Shown piece by piece: positions 8,573 through 17,076 of a DNA stretch of 64,000 bases. Made by a program: the position numbers and the translations under genes. The DNA comes from Amycolatopsis orientalis DSM 40040 = KCTC 9412 (GTDB taxonomy: Bacteria; Actinomycetota; Actinomycetes; Mycobacteriales; Pseudonocardiaceae): contig NZ_ASJB01000051.1 of the NCBI RefSeq assembly GCF_000478275.1, positions 124,001 through 188,000 of the forward strand, in the 5' to 3' direction. The notes below the pieces were generated by a model that ran no database searches, was not told the DNA's origin, and saw only the letters and a list, made by a program, of their open reading frames with translations. The stretch's first letter is position 1, and each line of letters begins with the position of its first letter.

Positions 8573-9513
8573 CGGTCAAGATCGTGCGCCGGGTGGCGAT
8601 CCTCGTGGCCAGTGTGCTGGTCGCGTCCATCGTGGTGTTCCTGTTCATGGCCGTGCTGCCGGGCGATCCGGCGCAGGTCGCGCTCGGCGTCAACGCGACC
8701 CCGGAACTGGTCGCGAAGACCCGCGCGGAATTCGGCATCGACAGGCCGCTGGTGACGCAGTACTTCGACTGGATCGGCGGTGTCCTGCAAGGCGACTTCG
8801 GCCGCTCGTACGTCACCCGCGAGGCGATCGGGCCGGCGCTGGCCGACCGGCTCGGGGTGACGTTGTGGCTGGTCGGCGCCGGAATGCTGGTGGCGCTGCT
8901 GATCGCCGTACCGGCGGGCACGTTCGCCGCGGTGCGGCACCGGAAGGCCGACGGCACCGCGGTTTCCGGGCTCTCGCAGATCGGCGTCGCGATCCCCGCG
9001 TTCCTCGCCGGCATCATCCTGGTGCAGATCTTCGCGGTCCAGCTGCGCTGGCTGCCTTCCGGCGGCTGGACACCGCCGGTGCAGGACCCCGGCGAATTCC
9101 TCCGCGGTCTCGTCCTTCCCGCCTTGTCGCTGGGACTCGTGCAGGGCGCGGTGCTCACCCGTTATGTGCGGTCCGCCGTGCTCGACACGCTCGGGCAGGA
9201 CTACTTGCGCACCGCGCGTTCCAAGGGACTCAGACCGTTCCAGGCGTTGTTCCGGCACGGGCTGCGCAACGCCGCCGTGCCGGTGGTGACGGTGCTCGGC
9301 CTGCAACTGGCGACACTGCTGATCGGCGCCGTCGTCGTCGAGCGCGTATTCGTGCTGCCGGGTCTGGGCAGCATGCTGCTCGACTCGGTGGCGTCGCGGG
9401 ATCTGTTGTCCGTGCAGGGGATCGTGCTGGTCTTGGTGGTCGGCGTACTGCTGGTGAACTTCGTGGTCGACGTCCTCTACACGGTGCTCGACCCGAGATT
9501 GCGAGGTTCCTGA
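8569..9513 (+). CDS. ABC transporter permease (DppB type)
   Basis: The 314-residue inner-membrane permease has the DppB layout: an N-terminal helix, the conserved VLPGDPA loop, a LG.D.P...QY segment, and five further helices. The EAA-like cytoplasmic loop (DYLRTARSKGLRPFQALFRHGLRNA) contacts the ATPases. The start is the ATG at 8569, which overlaps the previous stop as ATGA. It is co-translated with its partners in a five-gene ABC importer. Confidence 0.92.
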   Translation: MTVKIVRRVAILVASVLVASIVVFLFMAVLPGDPAQVALGVNATPELVAKTRAEFGIDRPLVTQYFDWIGGVLQGDFGRSYVTREAIGPALADRLGVTLWLVGAGMLVALLIAVPAGTFAAVRHRKADGTAVSGLSQIGVAIPAFLAGIILVQIFAVQLRWLPSGGWTPPVQDPGEFLRGLVLPALSLGLVQGAVLTRYVRSAVLDTLGQDYLRTARSKGLRPFQALFRHGLRNAAVPVVTVLGLQLATLLIGAVVVERVFVLPGLGSMLLDSVASRDLLSVQGIVLVLVVGVLLVNFVVDVLYTVLDPRLRGS

Positions 9514-10325
9514 TGCGCAGTCGCAGCCTCGTCATCGGCGGTGTCCTGGTCGCGCTGATCGTGCTCGCCGCGCTGCTTTCGTTCGTCTGGACGCCGTTCG
9601 ACCCGGTGAAGGTCGACGCGGCCAACCGGCTGCACGGCTTCAGCGGCTCGAATCCGTTCGGCACGGACAGCTTCGGCCGCGACGTGCTCAGCCAGCTGAT
9701 GGTCGGCGCGCGGACGACGTTGTACGTCGGCGTGGTCGCGGTCGGCATCGCCGCGCTGATCGGGACGCCGCTGGGCATCCTCGCCGGGATGTCGTCACGC
9801 TGGCTGGGCGAGTTCGTCATGCGGGTCAACGATCTCGTGCTCGCCTTCCCCGCGTTGTTGCTGGCGATCATGTTCGGCGCGGTCTTCGGCGCGAACACGC
9901 TGACCGCCATGGTCGCGATCGGGATCGCGACCATCCCGTCGTTCGCGCGGATCGCGCGCTCCGGGACGCTGCAGGTGATGAGCAGTGAGTTCGTCCTGGC
10001 CGCCCGATCGGCCGGTCGTTCGCGGCTGAACATCGCCGCGAGGCACGTGCTGCCGAACATCTCGGGACTGCTGATCGTCCAGGCGTCGGTGTCGTTCGCG
10101 ATCGCCGTGCTCGCGGAAGCGGCGTTGTCTTTCCTCGGCTTCGGCACGCGGCCGCCGACGCCGTCGTGGGGCCGGATGCTGCAGGAATCCCAGATGTTCC
10201 TGACCCTGCATCCCCGGCTCGCGCTCGTGCCCGGGATCGCGATCGCCGTCGCCGTCCTCGGCTTCAACCTGCTCGGCGACGGTCTGCGCGATCGTCTCGA
10301 CCCCCGATTGGCGGCCCGGCTATGA
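9513..10325 (+). CDS. ABC transporter permease (DppC type)
   Basis: The 270-residue permease shows the DppC pattern: FGTDSFGRDVLSQLMVGARTTL after the first helix, then the EAA loop (EFVLAARSAGRSRLNIAARHVLPN) and LSFLGFGTRPPTPSWGRML near the C-terminus. The start ATG at 9513 overlaps the DppB-type stop codon (TGATG). It forms the membrane channel with the preceding permease. Confidence 0.92.
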   Translation: MRSRSLVIGGVLVALIVLAALLSFVWTPFDPVKVDAANRLHGFSGSNPFGTDSFGRDVLSQLMVGARTTLYVGVVAVGIAALIGTPLGILAGMSSRWLGEFVMRVNDLVLAFPALLLAIMFGAVFGANTLTAMVAIGIATIPSFARIARSGTLQVMSSEFVLAARSAGRSRLNIAARHVLPNISGLLIVQASVSFAIAVLAEAALSFLGFGTRPPTPSWGRMLQESQMFLTLHPRLALVPGIAIAVAVLGFNLLGDGLRDRLDPRLAARL

Positions 10326-11068
10326 CCCTTGAAGTCGAGGGCCTCGGCATCGGCGGACTCGTTCGCGATGTCTCGTTCGGCATCGAGCGCGGTGAACGGG
10401 TCGGGCTGATCGGCGAGTCCGGTTCGGGGAAGTCGTTGACGGCGTTGTCGATCATGGGCCTGCTGCCTGAGGAACTCGCCGCGTCCGGTTCGGTGAAGCT
10501 CGACGGCCGCGAGCTGCTCGGCGCGTCGGAGAAGGAACTTTCGCGGCTGCGCGGCAACGAGATGTCGATGGTGTTCCAGGAGCCGATGACCGCGCTGAAC
10601 CCGGCGATGCGGGTCGGCGCGCAGGTGGCCGAGCCACTGCGGATCCACCGCGGCGGCCGGAACCACCGTGCGGCGGCCGAGGCGTTGCTGGATTCCGTGG
10701 GTCTGCCAGAGACCTCCCGTGCCTATCCGCACCAACTGTCCGGCGGGCAGCGGCAACGCGTCATCCTCGCGATCGCGCTGGCCAACGACCCGAAACTGCT
10801 GATCTGCGACGAGCCGACGACGGCGCTGGACGTCACCGTGCAGGCGCAGATCCTGGACCTGATCCTCGACGGCGTCCGTGAGCGGGAGTGCGCGCTGCTG
10901 TTCATCACGCACGATCTCGCCGTGGTGGCGTCGGTCTGCGAACGGGTGCTGGTGATGCTGGACGGCGAGATCGTCGAATCCGGCACCACGCGCGAGGTCC
11001 TCACCGCGCCACAGCACGACTACACCAAGAAGCTTTTGGCCGCTTCGGATCTGGAGGCGAGCCGATGA
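10322..11068 (+). CDS. ABC transporter ATP-binding protein (DppD type)
   Basis: This is a 248-residue nucleotide-binding subunit. It has Walker A GESGSGKS at residues 31-38, a Q-loop (MVFQEP), signature LSGGQRQR, Walker B LLICDEP with D-loop ALD, and an H-loop (FITHD). It is shorter than typical DppD (about 325 aa) because it lacks the C-terminal oligopeptide-transporter extension with the cysteine cluster. The start overlaps the preceding stop by ATGA. Confidence 0.9.
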   Translation: MTLEVEGLGIGGLVRDVSFGIERGERVGLIGESGSGKSLTALSIMGLLPEELAASGSVKLDGRELLGASEKELSRLRGNEMSMVFQEPMTALNPAMRVGAQVAEPLRIHRGGRNHRAAAEALLDSVGLPETSRAYPHQLSGGQRQRVILAIALANDPKLLICDEPTTALDVTVQAQILDLILDGVRERECALLFITHDLAVVASVCERVLVMLDGEIVESGTTREVLTAPQHDYTKKLLAASDLEASR

Positions 11069-11835
11069 TGATCTCGGTGCGGAACCTCGAACGTCGCTAC
11101 ACACGTCGCGATGTGCATGCCTTGCGTGGCGTCTCTTTCGACGTCGAAGCAGGTCAGCGGTTCGGGATCGTCGGCGAGTCGGGTTCGGGAAAGTCCACTT
11201 TGGTCAGATTGCTGGCCGCGCTGGACAAGCCCACGGCGGGCAGCGTCTCGTTCCAGGGCAAGCGGATCGACACCCTGCCGGAACGAAAACTCGGCTTCCT
11301 GCGGTCGGAACTGCAGATCGTCTTCCAGGATCCGATGGGTTCGCTCGATCCGCGGATGCGGGTGCGCGACATCATCTCCGAACCGTTGGGGCGCCGGGAT
11401 CCCGCCCGGGTTTCCGAGCTGCTGAAGTCGGTCGGCCTGCCGGAAGACGCCGCCGGGCGGTATCCGCACCAGTTCTCCGGTGGGCAGCGGCAGCGGATCT
11501 CGATCGCGCGGGCCCTCGCGCCGAATCCGAGCGTCCTGATCGCGGACGAGCCGGTGAGCGCGCTCGACGTCTCGGTGCGCAAGCAGATCCTCGACCTGCT
11601 CGCGTCGCTGGTCGAGCTGTATTCGCTGACGCTGGTCTTCGTGTCGCACGACCTCGGCGTGGTGCGGCACGTCTGCGACCGGGTCGCGGTGATGCGGCGC
11701 GGGGAGATCGTCGAGCTGGGTGACGTCGACCAGGTCTACGACGCGCCGGAACACGAGTACACCAGGGAACTGCTGGCGGCCGCGCCGAATCTGCGGGCCG
11801 AGCTGGCGCGGTTGCGGGGAGGGGACGATGCTTGA
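11065..11835 (+). CDS. ABC transporter ATP-binding protein (DppF type)
   Basis: This second ATPase subunit (256 aa) has Walker A GESGSGKS, Q-loop IVFQDPMGSLDPRM, signature FSGGQRQR, Walker B VLIADEP and H-loop VFVSHD. It completes a heterodimeric ATPase for the peptide-type importer. The start ATG at 11065 overlaps the DppD-type stop, and the 3' end overlaps the aldehyde dehydrogenase start by 8 bp, tying transport to the downstream enzymes. Confidence 0.9.
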   Translation: MMISVRNLERRYTRRDVHALRGVSFDVEAGQRFGIVGESGSGKSTLVRLLAALDKPTAGSVSFQGKRIDTLPERKLGFLRSELQIVFQDPMGSLDPRMRVRDIISEPLGRRDPARVSELLKSVGLPEDAAGRYPHQFSGGQRQRISIARALAPNPSVLIADEPVSALDVSVRKQILDLLASLVELYSLTLVFVSHDLGVVRHVCDRVAVMRRGEIVELGDVDQVYDAPEHEYTRELLAAAPNLRAELARLRGGDDA

Positions 11836-13246
11836 GTATCCGGAAGGGCTGCCGATCGGCGACGGCTGGGTGTCCACTATGGACGCTCCGGTGGTGTTCC
11901 CGTACGACGGGAGCGAGATCGGCCGCGCGCCGGTCGGGACGCCGGAGCTGGCGACGCGCGCGATCGACGAGGCCGTCGCGGTGTTCAAGCAGGTCGCGGC
12001 CTTGCCGTCGCGAACCCGGCGTTCGCTCCTGAACGACGTCGCCGCCGCTCTGGAAGCGCGGCGCTCCGAATTCGAGCAGCTCCTGGTGCTGGAGACCGGC
12101 AAGCCGCTGGTCGACTGCCGGGTCGAGGTCGCCCGCACGATCGTCACCTGGCAGGCCGCCGCCGAAGAGGTCTCGCGGCTCCACGGCGAGACCGTGCCCT
12201 TGGATCTGCTGCCGTCCGGCGATGGGCTGGTCGGCTTCTGGAAACGCAAGCCGATCGGCGTCGTGGTCGGCATCGCCGGGTTCAACTATCCGCTGCTGCT
12301 GGCGTCGCACAAGATCGCGCCCGCCATCGCGGCCGGTTGCCCGGTGGTGGTGAAACCCGCGCCGCAGACGCCCTTGGCGACCTTGTGGCTCGTCCATCTC
12401 GTCCGCTCGCTGACCGATCTGCCCGCGATGGTCCAGCTGGTCACCGGGGACGCCGCGGTCGGATCGGCGCTGGTCACGGACAGGCGCGTCGGCGCGGTGT
12501 CGTTCACCGGCTCCGCGCTGGTCGGGCACCGGATCGCGCGCGACGCGGCGCCCACGAAGACATTGCTGGAGCTGGGTTCCAACGCCGCCCTGGTGGTCGC
12601 GGACGACGCGGATCTCGACGCGGCCACCGACGCCGTCCTGCGCGGCGGGTTCTACGCGTCCGGCCAGGCCTGCATTTCGGTGCAGCGCGTCCTGGTCGTG
12701 GAAGCCGTCGCCCAGGAGTTCACCGAACGGCTGCTGGCGCGGCTCGGCGAGGTCGTCGCCGGTGACCCTCGCGACGACAAGACGCGGGTGTCGGCGCTGA
12801 TCGACGCGGGTTCCACGCGACGCGTCCAGGAGTGGGTCGACAAAGCGACTTCGGCCGGTGCGCGGCTGGTCGGCGGCGGGGTGGACGGCGCGGTCCTGCG
12901 CCCGGCGGTGCTGCTCGACGTGCCCGACGGCCTCGAATGCTGGGACGAAGAGATCTTCGGCCCGGTGGTCTGCATTCGGACTGTGTCCTCTGTGGACGAA
13001 GCCTTCGACGCGGTCAACGCGTCGCGCTACGGGCTGCACGCCTCGGTGTTCAGCACGTCGTTGAAGACGGCGTTCCGCGCGCTCGACGAACTCGAGGTCG
13101 GCGGTGTGGTGGTCAACGAGGTGCCAGGTTTCCGGTCCGACACCATGCCGTACGGCGGGGTGAAGGACTCCGGGATCGGGCGGGAAGGGCCGCGGTTCGC
13201 GGTCGAAGAACTGACCGTGACGAGGATGGCGGTGCTGCGGCCGTGA
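11828..13246 (+). CDS. Aldehyde dehydrogenase family protein
   Basis: The 472-residue NAD(P)-dependent aldehyde dehydrogenase shows the family motifs GIAGFNYP, VSFTGSA, the catalytic-Glu segment LELGSNAALVV, the nucleophile segment GQACISVQRV (Cys in QAC) and EEIFGPVV near the end. The C-terminus (PYGGVKDSGIGREGPRFAVEE) resembles glyceraldehyde-3-phosphate or lactaldehyde-type subfamilies. ATG 11828 lies inside the end of the ATPase gene. In this cluster it probably oxidises an aldehyde derived from the imported or amidase-released compound. Confidence 0.9.
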   Translation: MLEYPEGLPIGDGWVSTMDAPVVFPYDGSEIGRAPVGTPELATRAIDEAVAVFKQVAALPSRTRRSLLNDVAAALEARRSEFEQLLVLETGKPLVDCRVEVARTIVTWQAAAEEVSRLHGETVPLDLLPSGDGLVGFWKRKPIGVVVGIAGFNYPLLLASHKIAPAIAAGCPVVVKPAPQTPLATLWLVHLVRSLTDLPAMVQLVTGDAAVGSALVTDRRVGAVSFTGSALVGHRIARDAAPTKTLLELGSNAALVVADDADLDAATDAVLRGGFYASGQACISVQRVLVVEAVAQEFTERLLARLGEVVAGDPRDDKTRVSALIDAGSTRRVQEWVDKATSAGARLVGGGVDGAVLRPAVLLDVPDGLECWDEEIFGPVVCIRTVSSVDEAFDAVNASRYGLHASVFSTSLKTAFRALDELEVGGVVVNEVPGFRSDTMPYGGVKDSGIGREGPRFAVEELTVTRMAVLRP

Positions 13247-14001
13247 CTTATGAGAACCTGTTCCGTCTCGACGGAAAGCGAGCCGTCGTCCTCGGCGGCG
13301 GCAGCGGGATCGGCCGCGAGGCCGCGCGGGCGCTGGCCGCGCACGGGGCCGAGGTGATCGTCGCCGACCGCGATGTCGCCGCCGCCAAGGAAACCGGCGC
13401 GGGCGAGGCGTATGAGATCGACCTGCTCTCGGAGGGGGCCGCCGCACGTGCCGCCGCTGAACTCGGCGAGATCGACGTCGTCGTGCTGACCGCCGCGACC
13501 AACGTGCGCAAACGACTGCTGGAGTACACGCGCGAGGAATTCGACCGGGTGCTCGCGCTGAACCTCGGCGCGACGTTCGAGGTCGTCCGCGCGTTCGGCG
13601 CCGGGATGGTCGACCGCGGGCGGGGCAGCATCATCGGGTTCTCCTCGATCCGCGGCACCACCGTCGAGCCTGGTCAGGGCCCGTACGCGGCGACGAAAGC
13701 CGGTCTGGTGCAGCTCTTCCGCACGGCCGCGGCCGAGTTCGGCCCGGCCGGGGTGCGGGTGAACGCGATCGCGCCCGGCGTCGTCGAAACGCCGCTGACC
13801 GCGCAGATCAAAGCGAATCCGGACTGGTACGACGCCTACGCGACCAAGGGCGCGCTCGGCCGCTGGGCGCGTCCGGATGAACTCGCCGGCGCCGTCGTGT
13901 ACCTCGCCTCGGACGCGTCGTCGTTCGTGACCGGCTCCGTCATGGCGGTCGACGGCGGCTGGACCGCGGTCGACGGCCGCTTCGAACCGCCCGCGACGTG
14001 A
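13243..14001 (+). CDS. SDR family oxidoreductase
   Basis: This is a classical short-chain dehydrogenase of 252 aa with the cofactor motif GGGSGIG near residue 18, a Ser in the active-site strand (GFSSIRG), the YAATKAG catalytic Tyr/Lys, and a PGVVETPL loop. The GTG start at 13243 overlaps the aldehyde dehydrogenase stop (GTGA). It is part of the same catabolic operon; alcohol or ketone substrates are likely, but the exact one is unknown. Confidence 0.9.
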   Translation: MTYENLFRLDGKRAVVLGGGSGIGREAARALAAHGAEVIVADRDVAAAKETGAGEAYEIDLLSEGAAARAAAELGEIDVVVLTAATNVRKRLLEYTREEFDRVLALNLGATFEVVRAFGAGMVDRGRGSIIGFSSIRGTTVEPGQGPYAATKAGLVQLFRTAAAEFGPAGVRVNAIAPGVVETPLTAQIKANPDWYDAYATKGALGRWARPDELAGAVVYLASDASSFVTGSVMAVDGGWTAVDGRFEPPAT

Positions 14002-14011
14002 GGAGGCCGCT

Positions 14012-15391
14012 GTGCCGGAGTTGCCTGATCTGACCGCCGTCGAACTGGTCGCGCACTACCGCGCCGGGACGCTTTCGCCGGTCGAAGTCACCGAAGCGGT
14101 CCTCGCTCGCGTCGAGGCGCGCGAACCCGAGCTGCACGCGCTCTACGCGTACGACCCGAGCGGCGCGCGTGAAGACGCGAAGTCATCCGAGAGCCGCTGG
14201 CACGCCGGGGAACCGCTCGGCCCGATCGACGGCGTTCCCTTGACGCTCAAGGAGAACATCGCGACCCGAGGCACGCCGGTCCCGCTCGGCACGGCCGCGA
14301 CCGCGCTCCCGCCCGCGTCCGAAGACGCCCCGGCGGCCGCCCGCGTGCGTGAGTCCGGCGGTGTCCTGCTGGCCAAGACGACCATGCCGGATTACGGGAT
14401 GCTGACGTCCGGGCTGTCGAGTTTCCACACCGCGTCGCGGAATCCGTGGGATCTCGCGCGCACGCCCGGCGGCTCCAGCGCCGGAGCCGGTGCGGCGGCC
14501 GCCGCCGGTTACGGCCCACTGCACGTCGGCACGGACATCGGCGGCTCGATCCGGCTGCCCGCCGGCTGGTGCGGTCTGGTGGGGCTGAAGCCGAGTTTCG
14601 GCCGGGTTCCGGTGGATCCGCCGTTCCTCGGCCGGGTCGCCGGGCCGATGACGCGCACCGTCGCCGACACCGCGCTGCTGATGAGCGTTCTGTCCGGTGT
14701 GGATGGTCGCGACCACCTTTCGCTGCCGCCGTCGTCGCTGGACTGGGAGTCGCTGTCCAGCGAGGTCAAGGGGCTGCGGATCGGGCTGCACCTCGATCCC
14801 GGCGTCGGTCTCCCGGTGTCACCCGAGATCCTCGCGGCCGTCACCGGCGCCGCGCGGGCGTTCGAGGCGGCGGGTGCCGTGGTCGAGCCGGTTTCGCCGT
14901 TCCTGCGGCGAGAGATGCTCGACGGGCTCGACACCTTCTGGCGTGTCCGCGCCTGGTCGGACATGTCCGCGCTCCCTGAGGAGCGCCGCGCGAAGGTCCT
15001 GCCGTACATCGCCGACTGGGCCGCGGGCGGCGCCGACGTCAACGGCGTCGACGCCTATCGCGGCTTCGCGCAGATCGACACCATCGCCGTCGCGACCTTG
15101 CGCGCGACCGAACGCTTCGACGTCGTCCTGTCGCCGACCTGCCCTGTCTCGGCTCCGCCCGCGGAGTGGCCTTCGCCGACCAACGACCCTCGGCGGCCTT
15201 TCGAGCACATCGCGTTCACCGTGCCGTACAACATGTCCGGCCAGCCCGCGGTCTCGATCAACTGCGGCTACACGAGCGACGACCAGCCCATCGGCCTCCA
15301 GATCAGCGGCCGCCGCTTCGCCGACCTCGACGTCCTTCGCGTCGCTGCCGCCTACGAAACCCTTCGCCCCACACCCCGCCCCTGGCCCTGA
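14012..15391 (+). CDS. Amidase (amidase signature family)
   Basis: The 459-residue amidase-signature enzyme carries the Ser-cisSer-Lys triad: Lys80 (PLTLKENIA), cis-Ser155 (PGGSSAGAG) and nucleophile Ser179 (DIGGSIRLPA). GAGGAGG at about 13999-14006 is a strong ribosome-binding site for the GTG at 14012. It hydrolyses carboxamides to acid and ammonia. As the last gene of the transporter-dehydrogenase operon it suggests that the imported solute is an amide. Confidence 0.9.
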   Translation: MPELPDLTAVELVAHYRAGTLSPVEVTEAVLARVEAREPELHALYAYDPSGAREDAKSSESRWHAGEPLGPIDGVPLTLKENIATRGTPVPLGTAATALPPASEDAPAAARVRESGGVLLAKTTMPDYGMLTSGLSSFHTASRNPWDLARTPGGSSAGAGAAAAAGYGPLHVGTDIGGSIRLPAGWCGLVGLKPSFGRVPVDPPFLGRVAGPMTRTVADTALLMSVLSGVDGRDHLSLPPSSLDWESLSSEVKGLRIGLHLDPGVGLPVSPEILAAVTGAARAFEAAGAVVEPVSPFLRREMLDGLDTFWRVRAWSDMSALPEERRAKVLPYIADWAAGGADVNGVDAYRGFAQIDTIAVATLRATERFDVVLSPTCPVSAPPAEWPSPTNDPRRPFEHIAFTVPYNMSGQPAVSINCGYTSDDQPIGLQISGRRFADLDVLRVAAAYETLRPTPRPWP

Positions 15392-15404
15392 CGCCCGCTC
15401 CCTC

Positions 15405-15576
15405 GCCCCTGACCACCCGCATTTCGTCCTCTGGAGACGGTACTTGCCCACGCAACGACCGCATCCAGAGGACGAAACGCGTCAGCGGCCGATCGCCTCG
15501 GCCAGTGCCAGGATCCGCCGCGCGTTCTCCACGTGCAGGTTCTCGATCATCCGCCCGTCCACGGTCACGACGCCCT
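15405..15576. repeat. Direct repeat, left copy, flanking the putative defence islet
   Basis: These 172 bases recur at 18247-18418 with four mismatches. The copy includes a hairpin terminator and the final about 90 bases of a citE-like gene. The right copy is the intact gene end, so this left copy is the derived one. Confidence 0.9.
15419..15480. terminator. Long hairpin after the amidase gene (left repeat copy)
   Basis: Arms 15419-15435 and 15464-15480 pair over 17 bp with one mismatch (core TTTCGTCCTCTGGA/TCCAGAGGACGAAA) around a 28-nt loop. It sits within the direct repeat. It lacks a U-tract, like the other hairpins in this genome, but its place after the amidase stop suggests termination. 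Confidence 0.65.
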
Positions 15577-15642
15577 ATCCCTGTTGGGCCGCCTGCGCTT
15601 CTTCACACGCCTTCACACGCCGCGATGATCACAATGACCGCG
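15484..15642 (-). pseudogene. Remnant of the 3' end of a citE-like aldolase gene
   Basis: Read on the minus strand, this stretch matches the C-terminal codons of the intact gene at 18324-19178. The match is near-identical to base 15576, then weaker to about 15642, with an internal tandem duplication of CTTCACACGC at 15601-15620. Stop codon and reading frame agree with the intact gene, but no upstream part exists. It is a decaying fragment left when the islet was inserted or when the gene end was duplicated. Confidence 0.75.
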
Positions 15643-15651
15643 CAGCCTCGG

Positions 15652-16287
15652 TCAGGCGCCGGGTGGTGTCGGTGGCGTTGACGAGTCGCCGTTGGCGTGG
15701 CGCACCGGCGTGATGTCTTCAATCGACGGAAAATTATCGGTTTCGGAGACACGTATCGACCGTCGGATCACCTCGACCTGCTCGAAGTACGAGTCGAGTT
15801 GTTCTGCTTCGGTTTTGCCGAATAAGGCCGGTCGGTCCAGTAGGCGCCTGCGAAGATCATAGAACTCTGATTCGCCATGTCGGAAAGCCTTGAAATTGTT
15901 CTCGACGCGGAACGCCCGGGAAAACGCCAGAAGGATTGCGGCATGTGCTCCAATGGTTGTGACCAGCCATTTCGACTGAGGGTCGCCGGTTATGGCTTGT
16001 GCCAGAAATGGAACTGAAGCGGTTGCTAGCGTAATCCAGATAAGGCAGTAATTATAGAACGCCTTATGTTTTGCGGTCTGTGACTTCCAGTAGGATAAGG
16101 CGCCGTGCATCCGGTCGTAATGTTGCTGAAGTCGGACTTTGGCATCATCGGAAAAGTGTGGTGAATCATCGAATGACGGCCCGCCTGGATGAAGCTCTAC
16201 GTCTTTCAGAAGAATTCGTGCGACCGGCGCAAAGCTCCCTGTCGAGGCAAGGACATAGATGATGAGGGCGATGGTCCATCCGTTCAT
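15652..16287 (-). CDS. SLATT/DUF4231-like two-helix membrane protein (putative effector)
   Basis: This 211-residue protein has an N-terminal hydrophobic segment, a soluble helical stretch and a pair of membrane helices (YNYCLIWITLATASVPFLAQ and LVTTIGAHAAILLAFS). They are followed by an amphipathic helical region rich in Arg/Glu (RVENNFKAFRHGESEFYDLRRRL), the layout of SLATT/DUF4231 proteins. SLATT proteins are predicted pore-forming effectors of bacterial conflict systems. ATG 16287 is preferred over the TTG at 16323 because of the upstream GGGGGAG. Base composition is clearly more AT-rich than flanking genes, suggesting transfer. It lies downstream of the DUF4276 and ATPase genes on the same strand. 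Confidence 0.65.
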   Translation of the reverse strand: MNGWTIALIIYVLASTGSFAPVARILLKDVELHPGGPSFDDSPHFSDDAKVRLQQHYDRMHGALSYWKSQTAKHKAFYNYCLIWITLATASVPFLAQAITGDPQSKWLVTTIGAHAAILLAFSRAFRVENNFKAFRHGESEFYDLRRRLLDRPALFGKTEAEQLDSYFEQVEVIRRSIRVSETDNFPSIEDITPVRHANGDSSTPPTPPGA

Positions 16288-16360
16288 GGGCTCCCCCGGT
16301 TTGGCCAGATGCAAGTGAAGCAAAACCTGGCCGTTCCGGCAACTGTTCTGTAGTCAGAAA

Positions 16361-16396
16361 TGGGACCCGCATGCGCAGCGGCTGATGCCGGTCCCA
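16361..16396 (-). terminator. Hairpin between DUF4276 and SLATT-like genes
   Basis: Arms 16361-16376 and 16381-16396 (TGGGACC.GCAT.GC type) pair at 13 of 16 positions around a 4-nt loop. The position just after the DUF4276 stop suggests a terminator or attenuator, so the SLATT-like gene may have its own promoter or receive reduced read-through. Confidence 0.45.
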
Positions 16397-16410
16397 GACT
16401 CAAGTGGCTG

Positions 16411-17076
16411 CTAGTCGATGGGGGCGCTGAGCTTCCCTAACCAGCCGGCGAAGTGCGGGCACTGGGCTTGAAGGCCTTCGATGCCCAGGTCGCCGATCGC
16501 CAGCGGCCCTTCGAGGGTTTTCACGTAACCAGGGCAGTATCGGGCCAGGCGCTTCGAAGGCGCGTTCTTCGGGTCGTCGTTGACGAGTTCCGGCCCACCG
16601 GCCGCGGCACAGTCCTGTTCGAGCCGCTCGGCGACCGCGGGATCGTCGCGAAGGAACGCGAGTTGGTTCCTTGCGGCGAACACCCAGGACTCCAGTTCGT
16701 GCTGGACGAGATGAGGCACGAAGCGGTGATCGCCCACCGCTGTTCGCAGCGCCTCTTCGACGTGCTCGACCTTGCCGGTGGCGCCACCGGCCGGACGAGT
16801 CGCCATCCCCGGCGCGTCGGAAGGAAAGCCGTAGTAGTCGAACAGTGTCGTCAGCACTGTCAGCCTTGGACTGGCTAGAAGTTCTTTGATCTCCCGGTAC
16901 AGTTTCGGCCACGATGTGACGCCGCCACGGTAGGTGACGGACGACGTCTGAGTGCGGACCGTCGAGTAGGTGACGAACCAGCCCTGACGCTGAAGGTGCC
17001 CGGAAAGCAGGTCACGGACGACGGTCGCCTCGGTCTGGCCTTCCACCAACAGGTGCAGGCGCTTCTGATCAGGCAT
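16411..17076 (-). CDS. DUF4276 family protein (TOPRIM-like), partner of ATPase
   Basis: This 221-residue protein shows the DUF4276 pattern: LLVEGQTEATVVRDLL at the N-terminus (acidic Glu12 and Glu16), TTLFDYYGFPSDAPG (Asp80), QHELESWVFA, and NAPSKRLARYCPGYVKTLEGP. The Glu and Asp-containing strand fit a TOPRIM-type metal-binding nuclease fold as found in OLD-like systems. Its ATG lies 8 bp inside the end of the ATPase gene, so the two are translationally coupled. ATPase-TOPRIM pairs of this kind resemble OLD, PARIS and AbiL-type phage defence; that role is an inference here. Confidence 0.8.
   Translation of the reverse strand: MPDQKRLHLLVEGQTEATVVRDLLSGHLQRQGWFVTYSTVRTQTSSVTYRGGVTSWPKLYREIKELLASPRLTVLTTLFDYYGFPSDAPGMATRPAGGATGKVEHVEEALRTAVGDHRFVPHLVQHELESWVFAARNQLAFLRDDPAVAERLEQDCAAAGGPELVNDDPKNAPSKRLARYCPGYVKTLEGPLAIGDLGIEGLQAQCPHFAGWLGKLSAPID

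Noticed and set aside
9230..13447. Long minus-strand open frames across the transporter and dehydrogenase genes
   Set aside because: They are reverse-complement shadows of well-supported ABC transporter, aldehyde dehydrogenase and SDR genes.
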